The notes under the pieces: model-generated
What the model was told of the DNA's origin: nothing
Database searches by the model: none
What the model saw: the letters and a program-made list of their open reading frames with translations, nothing else
Part shown: positions 1-10,138 of the stretch, piece by piece
Layout of the letters: each line of letters begins with the position of its first letter
How positions within the stretch are numbered: position 1 is the first letter of the stretch
NCBI GenBank assembly: GCA_032718475.1
Contig: JAUCBJ010008161.1
Location: forward strand, 1 to 35,390
Origin: Nemertoderma westbladi
Taxonomy: Eukaryota; Xenacoelomorpha; Nemertodermatida; Nemertodermatidae
Direction: 5' to 3'
Length of the DNA: 35,390 nucleotides
Translations under genes and position numbers: made by a program

Positions 1-245
1 AATAATGACTTTATAGAAGTAAAGGTGTCTGAGTCTGTACTCCCAGATATTCCCATTGGCGATATCTCCTTTGCAGAAGTGAAGGCTGCTGCAAAGCCGC
101 CTTGGCCGCGGCTGCCGCCTTGGCAGCGGCTGCTGCCAATCGTATCAGTGGAGTAGACGGTATCCCCCCTGAGGTCTTTAAAATACCTGAGTGTTTGAAG
201 CTCATCTATCCCATCCTAGTAGACGTGTACCGAACAACAATAAAT
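1..245 (+). pseudogene. LINE reverse-transcriptase fragment, frameshifted
   Basis: On the plus strand one frame reads a segment ending DISFAEVKAAAK, and a second frame after about position 115 reads ISGVDGIPPEVFK then ECLKLIYPILVDVYR. These match the stretch at the start of the reverse-transcriptase domain of many animal non-LTR retrotransposons, where an 'EV..AI..L..N.A.G.DGIPPE' block precedes the fingers. The two halves lie in different frames, separated by a GC-rich stretch of GCN/GGC codons (about 95-140) that looks like a local repeat expansion, so the fragment cannot be translated through. It runs off the left edge and ends by about 240, where a stop follows. It may belong to the same family as the copies at 4450-5049 and 9336-10131, but these pieces do not overlap, so that is only a guess. 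Confidence 0.7.
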
Positions 246-1005
246 GGAAACAAATAAGTTTGTGTCAGTTCCCAAAAATGCCAATCTAACACTCTACAGA
301 TATTACAACGTTATATGATCGCGTTTCTGTTGCTCATCGAATTATTTTCCTACATCAACAACAGAGATTGGCGCCGGTGTAATTGCATCAGATTTAGATC
401 GGGATTTATCTCTCCCATTTCCATGGTATTTCGTCACCCATATTGAATCCCTATCAGATAATAACCATGCTGTACCAATATTTGCATTGAGAGAATTTTT
501 ATATTATTATTATATTTATTGCCATACCTAAATACAATACCGGTATTGTATATAAGGCAGTTTAGAGGCAAGCCTCTTTAACTGATAATAACTGACCTCT
601 TAAGGAGTTCAGCTGGCACTCTATCCTAATAAGTAACTACTAAATATAAATATAAAATGCATGCGTTAAATTAAATTAAATTATAAATATAATAATAAAT
701 ATATATAATGTATAATATACAGTATATATCGCACTGTATATATTTCAATAGGCATTATATTTCTTTGGTTTTCAAACCGGGAAGTGTTGAACTATATTTG
801 TATTTCGAATTTCAAGGAATATGATAAAGATTTGTATAAAAATTGGGGGTGGGGGGGGGGGGGGGGGTCCGTCTTATTAGAAAATAACAAATTACGGGTC
901 ATCGAGTTGTATGTGCTGGTGGTCGGTACTATCGGTACAACCTCTTTAGCGGCTCCGTAAAATAAATACAAAAGCGAATAAATTGAGGTGTTTCATCTGC
1001 AATAT
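246..1005. other. AT-rich stretch without a recognised gene
   Basis: No coding signal seen. It contains TA-rich simple sequence (about 640-745), a long G tract at 845-867 and scattered ACCGGT palindromes. Confidence 0.6.
845..867 (+). repeat. Poly-G tract
   Basis: Five G, one T, then seventeen G. It can form G-quadruplex structures and is prone to length error in assemblies. Similar tracts lie at 3481-3503, 12718-12753 and 28979-29005. Confidence 0.9.
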
Positions 1006-1262
1006 AAATAATATTATAGTATAATGCTCATGAGTCGCAGCGCCATCATGCGGGCAATACAATTAACATTAACAATTGACCGTAACACTAGATGATATTA
1101 CATAGTGTACTTCCGATAACCGGAAGCAATCCTATCAGTCATCTATCATAGACCATAACCAATAACCCAACCGATTAAATAGTTCAACTAATTAATGGTA
1201 AACTGATTGTACCGGTACCGGTAGGCTACTCAATCTCTGCTTCCATCTGATTGTATGACAGC
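1006..1262 (+). repeat. ~260-bp duplicated segment, copy 1
   Basis: This stretch is repeated almost base for base at 18078-18346. The shared text runs from AATAATATTATAGTATAATG to ATTGTATGACAG. Differences are a few substitutions and small indels, for example an ATTAAC duplication present here and absent there. It ends 235 bp before the cold-shock gene start codon, so it may include promoter or 5' UTR sequence of that gene, or may be an unrelated dispersed repeat. Confidence 0.9.
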
Positions 1263-1496
1263 CTGGTAGTCTGTTTGTGACTTATTACCGGTAGGCCTAC
1301 CCTGCTACTTCTACTGAACATCCTGACATCTACTTACTGACTTACTGTAGTACTGCAATTGCGTTACCGATCTAGACCGCAGTCAGACTGTAATTGGCCT
1401 AGCTCACCGATTAATTCAAAAATATTAGCTCACTACAGCACTACACTACATAACTTAATATCATACTGTCATAGGCCTATAATAAATTACAGAATC

Positions 1497-1763
1497 ATGG
1501 CAGTTGAAACAGGGGAATGCAAGTGGTTCAACAGCGAGAAAGGTTTTGGATTTATCACACCGGACCAAGGCGGGGACGATCTGTTCGTTCACCAGTCTCA
1601 GATACACTCTCAGGGTTATCGTTCTTTGGGAGAGGGCGAGAAGGTTGAGTTCGTTCGAATTCACGATGACCGTAACGGTAAAATGAAAGCGACCAATGTC
1701 ACCGGTCCGAACGGAGGCTATGTCCAAGGAGATTCAGGTCGTGGTGGTGGCGGTGGTAGATGA
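1497..1763 (+). CDS. Small single cold-shock-domain RNA-binding protein
   Basis: An 88-residue protein made of one cold-shock domain (about residues 4-70) and a short Gly/Arg tail. The domain has the KWFN entry strand (K9-N12), RNP1 as KGFGFI (K15-I20) and RNP2 as LFVH (L29-H32), the aromatic and basic surface that binds single-stranded RNA or DNA. The tail (about 71-88) is rich in Gly and ends in a run of Gly before Arg. Length and layout match single-domain cold-shock proteins rather than Lin28, which adds CCHC knuckles, or Y-box proteins, which have long basic tails. The start is the ATG before [11 protein letters not shown]; in-frame sequence upstream does not resemble the family and lacks a closer ATG. 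No intron lies within the domain. Expected role: RNA chaperone or translation regulator, by family inference. A downstream exon cannot be excluded. Confidence 0.9.
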   Translation: MAVETGECKWFNSEKGFGFITPDQGGDDLFVHQSQIHSQGYRSLGEGEKVEFVRIHDDRNGKMKATNVTGPNGGYVQGDSGRGGGGGR

Positions 1764-2934
1764 TTGAGGGATATGATTATGTATTGTGGTGTGAAAAACA
1801 GTCTTATCATAATCTATCACACTTGTTAACCTTTTGCAGTATAACTGGATCTGGCCTAAAAACGGAATTTGTGTTGTATTCACTACCTGCTACCGGCTGA
1901 CCTGTACCAGTTTACTGCACAATACTGCAGTGACCAGTGACTGGCAGACTAGTGACTGACGTGACTTACCAGCCTACCCTCTACCTACGGAAGTACGGTA
2001 CCGGTAATTAACAGAATGAAATCGTATTTTTTTATATTAATTAGAATGGTTATTTTAGTGGTTGAGTATCTACATTTGTTGATAGATATGTACGTTAAGG
2101 ACTGCCGGCAGGCCCTAAATTACGGTACTACCGGTACGCATGTTGCCTGTTTGCCGGACATGTCATACTTTGGTTTATGGTATCAGAATTTGAATGATGT
2201 TTATGGTAGGCCTACCGGAACTCGAGTATTATAAGGTGGACATTTAACGATAGCCATAGGCCAACGGAATTACGGTAGGCCTACTGAATAATACATGTTT
2301 ATATTGTGCGCAACACATTCTAAGCAAACTCTACCTAAATTCCAAACCGGTTGTTGTATATATTATACATAGGCCACTCAAAGTCAAACACATTTACTGT
2401 AGCAATGATAATACAGTACCGTAACTGGTTCTGGTTCGCAATATTTGGGAATATGTGCAGTAACTAAGAACACAGATTTTCCCATACCGGTACCACCTGT
2501 TACATGTAAAAGTGCAATAAATTAATGTCGCAAATATTAAAAAATGTTTTTATATACAGTTGTTCCTTCTCTATGTATCTTTAAAGTTACTTAAATTCCG
2601 GAAAGATATACCTACCGATATGTATTAAATGATTATTTTCGTTTTTTTTAAGTGATATATTCCTGTATTCTTTTGTATATAAATAATATAACATTATGAA
2701 TATAATTATATACCGGTATTCCTAGTTATCGTCAGTTTTTTATTGTTCGGTATTTTTATACTGTGCAAAATTTATTTCAGATTCCATAGTTTATACTGGT
2801 AATTTGTTCCGCAATGTGGTACGGAGTTGGTAAGAGTGAATGTTAATGTTATTAATCATTATAAGGTTGTTCTAGAAAGTTTAAGTGCATAATTACAAAT
2901 AATTCCCCACAAATATATACAATTAGATTCGCCA
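1764..2934. other. Gene-free AT-rich region downstream of the cold-shock gene
   Basis: Dense in ACCGGT and TAGGCC palindromes. A polyadenylation-type AATAAA lies at 2516-2521, about 750 bp after the stop codon, and could serve a long 3' UTR. A 72-codon frame at 2016-2234 has no recognisable features and is probably chance. Confidence 0.5.
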
Positions 2935-3066
2935 TTGTTCATAATTATTATAACTTTTTGTTGGGCACAGCTTTGTAAAGTGGGCAATGACATCCAGGTG
3001 GGGACGAACTGGTGACCTCCGAGTTGGAAGTCTGACGCTCTAACCATTCAGCTAACGGCTCAGGTA
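2935..3066 (-). mobile_element. tRNA-derived SINE
   Basis: Read on the minus strand, the head is tRNA-like: TTAGCTGAATGGTTAGAGCG resembles an RNA polymerase III A box and D arm, CTTCCAA resembles a tRNA-Gly(TCC)-type anticodon loop, and CCAGTTCGTCCCC resembles a B box. The body continues as a tRNA-unrelated core ending in TTGTGCCCAACAA-like sequence and an AGTTATAATAATTAT tail. A shorter copy of the same core lies at 7335-7415. The T-arm and acceptor stems do not pair well, so this is a SINE or tRNA pseudogene rather than a working tRNA. Confidence 0.75.
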
Positions 3067-3737
3067 AAAGGTAGACCTGGAAATACTACATGATACCTTG
3101 TATGTCCGCAATTTACCTCCTTATTGCTTCCAATCTGTCAATACCATAATCTGCTGCCACTGTGCACACTGCTTAACCCTAACTGTACTTATCCTCCTTA
3201 AACCACTTAAAATCACAACCGCAAATGAAAGGGCAGTGTATCTTAATCATGAACCATCACGGCACAATGATTAATTATTCTCTCTAACTACTATACTAAT
3301 TTAGGCAGGACAGTTACACCCTTAGAGAAATGCGACTGATATATTTTTATAATTAGAAGACCGTCAGGGCTTTTTGCTGTCAAAAAAATGTCTGTGTGTG
3401 TGTTTGTATGTTTGTGCACATTGATATTGGCTTGGCAGGGTAAGAAGTGCTCTACTTCATGGCCAAATATACAAAGCAGAGAGGGGGGTGGGGGGGGGGG
3501 GGGAGTTCGACGCAAGAACAATTTTATCCTCTCCAGGGGAAAATCGACGCAATGGTCGGCTATATGAATCCAATAACAATGCGTCTAACCTAATTACTGT
3601 CCCTCATTATCATGTACAGCATTTGATTGGTTAATTGGTATACTACGTACTAAATATAATAGTTGGCCAGTTATTACTATTTACTATTAATTATATATTT
3701 AATGTCTATTATTGAATTATTGTGCATGTGTTAACTA
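3067..3737. other. No gene recognised
   Basis: Contains a short TG-rich run (about 3390-3410) and a second long G tract at 3481-3503. No conserved coding frame seen. Confidence 0.5.
3481..3503 (+). repeat. Poly-G tract
   Basis: Nearly pure G run interrupted by one A and one T. Confidence 0.85.
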
Positions 3738-5195
3738 TTATATATGAAAGCCGACCAGCCGACCACAGGGGACTTATGGAGGATCGCTAGAAGTCGGCTA
3801 GTTTACACGGGAGTATTTAGGTTAGGCCAAGTTCCAACCACTCTTGGGTCATGTATAAAGGCGACTATTCGACCCAGTGAACTGAGAGAAAGTCGCAAGT
3901 GGTCGGCTGTTCGGCTTACATATATCATCATAGGCCAATAATAGACTATATGGAGGGTCGCTAAAAGTCGCAAAACTTTATATGTAGACTATAGGTGGAG
4001 CCGACTTTGCCGACCAATTCGACTCTTCCGACCACCTCTTGGGCCGTGTATAAAGGCGACTATTCGACCCAGTGAACTGAGGATAAGTCGCAAGTGGTCG
4101 GCAGTTTGGCTTACATATATAATCATATGTAGGTCTACAATAGGCGACTATTTGACCCAGTGAACTGAGAGTAAGTCGCAAGTGGTCGGTAGTTCGGCTT
4201 ATAACATCATAGTTCTACAATAGACTATATGGAGGGTCGCTAAAAGTCGCAAAACTTTATATGTAGACTGTGGGTGGAGCCGACTTTGCCGATCAATTCG
4301 ACTCTTCCGACCACCCCTGTGCCTGTATATAATATATCTAAGCCGACCACTTGCGACTTACCCTCAGTTTATTGGGTAGAATAGTCGCCTTTATACACGG
4401 CCCAAGATGTGGTCGGAGGAGTCGAATTTGTCGGCAGGGTCGGCTCCACTACTACTAGGATCGGCATGCTGCATTGCAGCTGCATTTTTAAGAATGCTGT
4501 GCCGGCTTGTCAACAAAATCGCACCGCCACAACTCCCTATCACCCATGACATTTGCTAGATCATCCGCATCTTTAAGGCCAGTGTCCTTTAAGATGCGTC
4601 TCAAGAAAGTCATGGGCTGTCCACCATGCTTATTCACTCCATGAGGCTGCCAAAGTACAAGATTATGTACTGGCTGGTCCTCACGGCGAAAGCAATGTCC
4701 TGCAAAGCGGAGGCGATTTTGTTCTAGTGTCAAGCTTGGGGGAACCAATCAGACACCTCCAATGTTATATAGTGTCTGGTTGGAGATGTGTGCATTGTAC
4801 TTGACACAATGAACCCGGCGTAGCATTCTTGTGAATGTGCCATCCAGAGATTTGGTGTCCTCAGCAGTTAGAGCCCAGCATGGACTCCCGTAGAGGAGTA
4901 CTGGAACTACTGCTGCTCTAAATAATCGGACCTTAAGTTTCCGATTAATTCTAGGTGACTTCCAAATCCTGGAAAGCCTATTCAAGGCTGCCCATGCCTT
5001 TCCCTTACGTATTCGAAGGTCCTCACCTGACTTCCGGATCCACAGCATTGTCGGCTCCACCTATAGTCTACATATAACGTTTTGCGACTTTTAGCGACCC
5101 TCCATATTTATACTGTATATTTAAGCCGAACTGCCGACCACTTGCGACTTACTCTCAGTTCACTGGGTCGATTAGTGTCCTTTATACCTGTATAA
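3738..5195. repeat. Inverted-repeat (foldback/MITE-like) cluster
   Basis: A family of ~60-150-bp blocks recurs in both orientations. Marker strings are CGACCCAGTGAACTGAG, AGTCGCAAGTGGTCGG and GGAGGGTCGCTAAAAGTCGC. Plus-oriented blocks start near 3857, 4052 and 4141; minus-oriented blocks lie near 4320-4445 and 5050-5195. The cluster is symmetric about position ~4320, so single-stranded forms should fold back. One arm is split by a LINE insertion at 4450-5049. No transposase seen. A degenerate related piece may continue near 5380-5440. Confidence 0.8.
4450..5049 (-). pseudogene. 5'-truncated LINE, reverse-transcriptase C-terminus, copy 1
   Basis: The minus strand encodes the C-terminal part of a non-LTR retrotransposon polymerase: RKSGEDLRIRKGKAWAALNRL, then VLLYGSPCWAL (thumb region), then RLRFAGHCFRRED and ELWRCDFVDKPAQHS at the C-terminus. 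A single stop (TGA at 4749-4751) splits the frame; the other copy (9336-10131) has a serine codon at that point. The element ends in a short TAG repeat tail (TACTAC in plus orientation, 4450-4456). An identical 11-bp string, GTCGGCTCCAC, flanks it at 4439-4449 and 5050-5060, as expected for target-primed insertion into the surrounding inverted repeat. A few bases at the 5' junction do not match copy 2. Confidence 0.9.
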
Positions 5196-5929
5196 CATAC
5201 AGTATATAAGAATAATATAATTATCATATAAATAGTATTACTGAACAGTAGATAAAGTACATTTAGTACTTTATTAATTAAGAAATTATTATTTAGCCGT
5301 ACAATAAGCATTACACCAATCATATTGCCTAAAACGTGATGAGTTATAGTTAATTAGACAAGAAGGCTTGTGATAGGCCGCGACCTGCCGACTGGGTGCG
5401 ACCATTAGTCGCCAAAAGGGTCGATTGGGATTTGCGTCGAGTTTCCCTCCCCTGTCTCATACAAAGAAATGTATCGATTATTTGGGTTCTTATTTCGGTT
5501 ATTAATTATTTAAGCGGGTAAAATTAAGCTCTTGCTGTACAAAAATAGCACGGGTCGATTCGCCGTGTCCCATTCTCACAAAGTTTTTATTTTATTCGAG
5601 TGTTTAATATAAAGATGTATGATTATTTATTGATTGAAAATAAAATAGTGTATAAATATGTAATATTCCCTCACGCAGCCTGAACTTTGCCTATGGTAGC
5701 GAATAGGGAAGGATTTTCTCTGTATCATAGCAATGTTGTATAATTATTTAACTCTGGCTAGCTGGGAAGACAGGTAGCAAACTCGCCGGAGTGTTGAGTG
5801 TGTCTCAGTAAATCCAATGGTTGGGGTGGGTTGTCTATTGAGAACTCCGAACTGGTCATGGCATTAATTCTGCTTTCTCCAAGGCTGCATGGAGGGTGGG
5901 AGGGGTTTACATATTGATTGCGATTGATA
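5196..5929. other. No gene recognised
   Basis: AT-rich sequence with a possible degenerate piece of the upstream inverted-repeat family. The last ~100 bp contain GGGGCGAGCCACGAAG, which has partial matches at 7220-7260 and, inverted, near 21780, so a mobile element probably begins around here. Confidence 0.45.
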
Positions 5930-6046
5930 TTTGATTGGGGATTAGATTATCATTTAGTTTTTCGGTTTTGTTGTGGGGCGAGCCACGAAGTTGGCGGAGC
6001 CTTAGCGAATTGACACTGTTAGGGGGTGGGTCAATTTATGCAAATA

Positions 6047-6050
6047 GTTG

Positions 6051-6112
<62 letters not shown>

Positions 6113-6117
6113 GTCGT
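6047..6117 (+). repeat. (TCG)n microsatellite
   Basis: Trinucleotide TCG/GTC repeat with occasional TTG variants. It precedes the 145-bp tandem units of the Helitron-like element. In one forward frame it would encode an Arg run, but nothing supports coding. Confidence 0.95.
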
Positions 6118-6169
6118 TACGATTTTGACATGCTAATAACTTTGTCGGATTTAAAGCTGCCAAGTTGAA

Positions 6170-7190
6170 AATTTGTAGGTATCAATATGAGCAAAAGTTG
6201 AGATTTTTGAGAGACTTTCAGACACCATCAGTGCAATGGTCTCCCGCTAGAGGGCCACATGTCTAAACATTAAATGGCCACCCATTTCTTTGCTTTTAAT
6301 CCGTTTAAGCTGAAACTTGGGAAGTATGTACTAGACCATTAGCTGTAAATTTCAAAGGAGGCTAATCTGTCTGCAGTTCTCCAGTCTGCCGCTAGAGGGC
6401 GAAATGTCCCGAATGTGAAATTATTCTTCCATTTAGTTGTTTATGATCTGATTACGCTGAAACTTGTCATATATGTACTAGATGACATCCTGAGTCTTTG
6501 TGTGGATTGTAATCGGTCCGAAGTTTTCCAGTCTGCCGCTAGAGGGCCACATGTCTAAACATTAAATGGCCACCCATTTCTTTGCTTTTAATCCGTTTAA
6601 GCTGAAACTTGGGAAGTATGTACTAGACCATTAGCTGTAAATTTCAAAGGAGGCTAATCTGTCTGCAGTTCTCCAGTCTGCCGCTAGAGGGCGAAATGTC
6701 CCGAATGTGAAATTATTCTTCCATTTAGTTGTTTATGATCTGATTACGCTGAAACTTGTCATATATGTACTAGAAGACATCCTAAGTCTTTGTGTGGACA
6801 GTAATCGGTCCGGAGTTTTCGAGTCTGCCGCTAGAGGGCGAAATGTAGGAAAGTGATAACCTTCGCGAATTCCTTGATCTTAATCTATTTAAGCTGAATT
6901 TTGGAATATACAGTACCGGTATGTACTAGACCACATGCCTCGTCTTTGTGAGGAAGGTGATCGATCCGTAGTTCTTTAATATGCCGCTAGAGGGCTAAAT
7001 GTATGAAAGTGAAAACCTTCCAACATTTCGTTATTTATGATCCGTCAATCGGAAACTTGGTAGATATGTAATAGACCATAGGCTGTGGCTTTGTAGGGAA
7101 ACTAATCCTTCCTTCTTCAGTTACCCAGTCTCCCGCTAGAGGGTTAACGTTTTCCGGGAAAATCTGCTCCTATGTTTTTATAATCCTTTC
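6170..7190 (+). repeat. ~145-bp tandem repeat with CTCF-like cores
   Basis: Seven units carry the core CCGCTAG(A)GGG at 6244, 6389, 6536, 6681, 6828, 6984 and 7133, giving spacings of 145, 147, 145, 147, 156 and 149 bp, all in one orientation. Units 1-2 and 3-4 form a nearly identical 292-bp dimer (6244-6535 and 6536-6827). The best units read CTGCCGCTAGAGGGCGA, which fits the known CTCF core CCASYAGRKGGC with one difference (G for A at the third base). Binding is inference. Confidence 0.9.
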
Positions 7191-7289
7191 GAGTTGATAC
7201 TTAGCATTAACTCATTTCACGTGCTGCGCGAAGGCCCCACTTCGTGTCTTATAGACGGTCTTCTTATAGCCAGCTTGCTGGCTTTCTAG

Positions 7290-7459
7290 TTTATTACTGG
7301 TGTTTTGGGTGAATGAGTGGTTTAATATAATTATAACTTTTGTTGGGCACAACTTTGCAAAGTCGACAATGACGTCCAGGTGGGATCGAACTGGTGACCT
7401 CTGGGTTGGAAGTTATAATAATATGAAACCACTTATTCACCCAAAACACCAGTAATAAA
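7290..7459. repeat. Inverted repeat enclosing a truncated SINE
   Basis: Arms 7290-7338 and 7411-7459 are inverted copies; TTACTGGTGTTTTGGGTGAA in the left arm is matched in reverse in the right arm, with few mismatches. The ~72-bp centre (7339-7410) is the B-box half and core of the SINE seen in full at 2935-3066, in minus orientation. The structure begins directly after the Helitron CTAG end. Confidence 0.8.
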
Positions 7460-8274
7460 TTATAAAAATAAAAATAATTGGCACTTTAAATCTTTTACGG
7501 ACGCAAACGCTATAAAGTGCTATTTACAATGACGTATATACAGTAGTTAAATTAATTAAAAAATATTGGTTCAGTAATATACTGGGACTTGGATGCTACA
7601 AAACCCCTGTAATTGATCTCTTTATTTATTATCTTTATTATTTACTTAACGTCACTCAATTTATATTACTAGGCGTCCTATGGGTTGGGCACATGTAGCT
7701 GTAATACAGTACATAAGGTGTAAAAGCTTTTGCGGATACTGTATAACAGGTCATTTTTCTCCGCAATATACTGTGTAGGTGTTTTAGCGGACATAACAAG
7801 CCATTTTCTCCGCAATGCGCTTAATACTCTAAAGACTGTAACTCAAATGACGAAATCTGTCAGCTGATTTACTGTAAACGTGGCACATCTCTTTGTTCAG
7901 CTCGCTCAGCTCAGCCAATCAGAGCGATTTTCATTTTATCTTGTACAGAGGCCTACGGAAAACCGCGCAATGCATTACGGTCTTTGTTTACCTTTCTGAG
8001 CGAGAACAACTGCTTGGAAATTCTTCTGTACTTCTGTGTTGGAAGTTTCAGACTTTGACCTAAACATCAGAAACATCAGATGGCTTTGATTACAAGAACG
8101 TAAAACTATTAACTGAATCATTGCTGAATCATACTTCATATCTGAATCACTGAAACGCGGCACTACGCAACGCGATTCAACTACCGCATCACACCACAAT
8201 TCATGCATTGCTGCACATGGAACACTGCATAAGTAACACATACTGACTGTTCACCGCATTATTTGATTCTGTTA
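7460..8274. other. No gene recognised
   Basis: A CCAAT-box-like GCCAATCAGAGCG lies at about 7914-7926. An 88-codon minus-strand frame at 7975-8241 has no recognisable motif and I do not support it as a gene. Confidence 0.45.
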
Positions 8275-8279
8275 TTAAT

Positions 8280-8916
8280 TGGTGTTATGTTGGTGTATAA
8301 TGCTGATATATTTGGAGAATACCGATGAATAATCATAAAACCCCAATCTTCTTGATTACTAAAGGTTAGAGGAACAGGTTTACCGGTAGCAACTGCGACT
8401 TACATTATAGTGGTTTTTGTGTGAATTGAATGCTATTTCATAATCCCTACATGTGTCAGTTGCGATCCTCCTTATATATGATCAAATTCAGTGACGGTCG
8501 GCAGATCAGTGCGCAGTAGTGTGAACTAGTGTGAAGTCGTGTGAAGTAGTGTGAAGGTTAATAAAGCATCTCCTAAAGAATGCGCTTTTTACGAAACTCA
8601 GTAGCCATCCAGTTGTGATTAGTATAAGTCATAACTCTGTTTTATACTTAAAGCGCCACGTCCTAAAGGAACTGTTAATATTTCCCCGAAAGTAAATATA
8701 TTGTCAGAAATTGTATATTAAAGATCAATCGAATAATACAGTAGGTCTACACTGCAATCACTATCAAAGCATCCGAATCCAGTCTCCCTTAACTGTGGGT
8801 GAATGGTCGCGCACAGGCTGGCTTCGGCTGATGTATCTTCAGTACATTAAATAATTGATATACAAAAAGACAATTAAAATTGGCAGGTTAAACTGCTAAA
8901 GGTCTAAAAGCGCACA
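8280..8916 (+). mobile_element. Solo LTR of an LTR retrotransposon
   Basis: Starts TGGTGTTATGTTGG and ends GCGCACA, so it has TG...CA ends, and is flanked by TTAAT at 8275-8279 and 8917-8921, a 5-bp target duplication. Inside are a TATA-like TTATATAT (8472-8479) and AATAAA (8560-8565), as expected for promoter and polyadenylation signals of an LTR. A 10-bp direct repeat based on GTGTGAAGTA lies between them (about 8517-8555). Diverged copies occur on the minus strand at 18347-18982 (nearly complete) and 14678-14880 (3' part). No internal retroelement sequence is attached here. Confidence 0.8.
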
Positions 8917-8936
8917 TTAATAGTTTTAAACTCTTG

Positions 8937-9027
8937 ATTGCACGTAGGCAATAAATATTTTGTCTATTGTTCTGGTAAGAACAATAATAGATTTCTAGAT
9001 TCTTTATTGCACCGTAGGCAATAAAGT
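8937..9027. repeat. Short direct repeats around a perfect hairpin
   Basis: ATTGCACGTAGGCAATAAA (about 8938) recurs with one extra C near 9007. Between them TATTGTTCT (8965-8973), GGTA and AGAACAATA (8978-8986) form a perfect 9-bp stem with a 4-base loop. Function unknown. Confidence 0.6.
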
Positions 9028-9325
9028 CGAAGGTACCGGTCGAACGGTAAGCTGTAGGCCTAACTGCCCAACTGCAGAACTGCCCGAACCGGTACTTACA
9101 GATACAACAGTATTATTCGATTTTAATAATTATATACCGGTAGGTCTTGATATTTAATCAGGGATGCCTGGTTTTTATTGGGATTTTACTTATTTCTGTC
9201 AGTTTTATTTATTTGTAAGTGTAATATTGAGCAGAAGGCGTGTAAGCCTGCTCAGATTGTATAAATAATTTATAGGCTGGATTGTTGTCTGACTGTTGTT
9301 AAGTCTGAAGAGATTGCAGTGTGTG
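9028..9325. other. No gene recognised
   Basis: AT-rich sequence with several ACCGGT palindromes (near 9035, 9089 and 9136). Confidence 0.5.
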
Positions 9326-9335
9326 TAGAGTGTAT

Positions 9336-10131
9336 TAGAGGGAGCCCAACGGTCCTCAGCTCATTAGAACATGCTGCTTCTAGTGTTGGTCTTTTTATTA
9401 ACTCTAGAAAGACCAAAATTCTGACAGTTAACTTTGAAAGTCCTCAGCAAGTCTCTGATCGGATGAGCATAAGCTCAAAGGATGGTATGCTTGAGCATGT
9501 GGACGACTTCTGTTACCTGGGATCATTGATCCGGAAGTCAGGTGAGGACCTTCGAATACGTAAGGGAAAGGCATGGGCAGCCTTGAATAGGCTTTCCAGG
9601 ATTTGGAAGTCACCGAGAATTAATCGGAAACTTAAGGTCCGATTATTTAGAGCAGCAGTAGTTCCAGTACTCCTCTACGGGAGTCCATGCTGGGCTCTAA
9701 CTGCTGAGGACACCAAATCTCTGGATGGCACATTCACAAGAATGCTACGCCGGGTTCATTGTGTCAAGTACACTGTACACATCTCCAACCAGACACTATA
9801 TAACATTGGAGGTGTCTCATTGGTTCCCCCAAGCTTGACACTTGAACAAAATCGCCTCCGCTTTGCAGGACATTGCTTTCGCCGTGAGGACCAGCCAGTG
9901 CATAATCTTGTACTTTGGCAGCCTCATGGAGTGAATAAGCATGGTGGACAGCCCATGACTTTCTTGTGACGCATCTTAAAGGACACTGGCCTTAAAGACG
10001 CGGATGATCTAGCAAATGTCATGGGTGATAGGGAGTTGTGGCGGTGCAATTTTGTTGACAAGCCGGCACAGCGTTCTTAAAAATGCAGCTGCAATGCAGC
10101 ATGCCGATCCTAGTAGTAGTAGTAGTAGTAG
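9336..10131 (+). pseudogene. 5'-truncated LINE, reverse-transcriptase C-terminus, copy 2
   Basis: Same family as 4450-5049 and nearly identical over the shared ~600 bp. It extends further 5', adding residues with SSVGLFINSRKTKIL and DDFCYLGSLI, the palm-end region that follows the catalytic YADD in LINE polymerases; the YADD itself is lost. The frame stops at TGA 9967-9969 inside FL*RI, where copy 1 has an Arg codon. The 3' end is a TAG repeat (10111-10130). TAGAGTGTAT occurs at 9326-9335 and at 10129-10138, consistent with a ~10-bp target duplication partly merged with the tail. The first few codons of the visible frame are therefore flanking DNA. Confidence 0.88.
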
Positions 10132-10138
10132 AGTGTAT

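Larger units (their letters stand above)
5930..7289 (+). mobile_element. Non-autonomous Helitron-like element with internal tandem repeats
   Basis: The right end has the layout of a Helitron 3' terminus: a perfect 7-bp stem AGCCAGC-TT-GCTGGCT at about 7268-7283, then TTT and CTAG at 7286-7289, followed by T in the host. Inside are a (TCG)n microsatellite (6047-6117) and seven ~145-bp tandem units. Hairpin plus CTRR end, internal tandem units and an adjacent microsatellite are known features of non-autonomous Helitrons such as DINE-1 and the bivalve pearl/HINE group. A string CACGAAGT occurs near both ends in opposite orientation (about 5982 and, as ACTTCGTG, about 7239). The 5' terminus is not precisely identified. 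No Rep/helicase is present. Confidence 0.7.

Noticed and set aside
2016-2234. 72-codon plus-strand frame with a hydrophobic N-terminus
   Set aside because: Its composition follows the AT-rich background and the ACCGGT words; nothing supports translation.
2992-3064. Functional tRNA-Gly gene
   Set aside because: A and B boxes are present but the acceptor and T stems do not pair, and a related core recurs at 7339, which fits a SINE.
6045-6130. Arg-rich peptide encoded by the TCG microsatellite
   Set aside because: It is a simple repeat within a mobile element with no coding context.
7975-8241. 88-codon minus-strand frame with several Cys near its N-terminus
   Set aside because: No spacing fits a known zinc-binding motif and no conservation can be seen.
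9428-9613. Minus-strand frame in the second LINE copy
   Set aside because: It is the antisense of the reverse-transcriptase frame.
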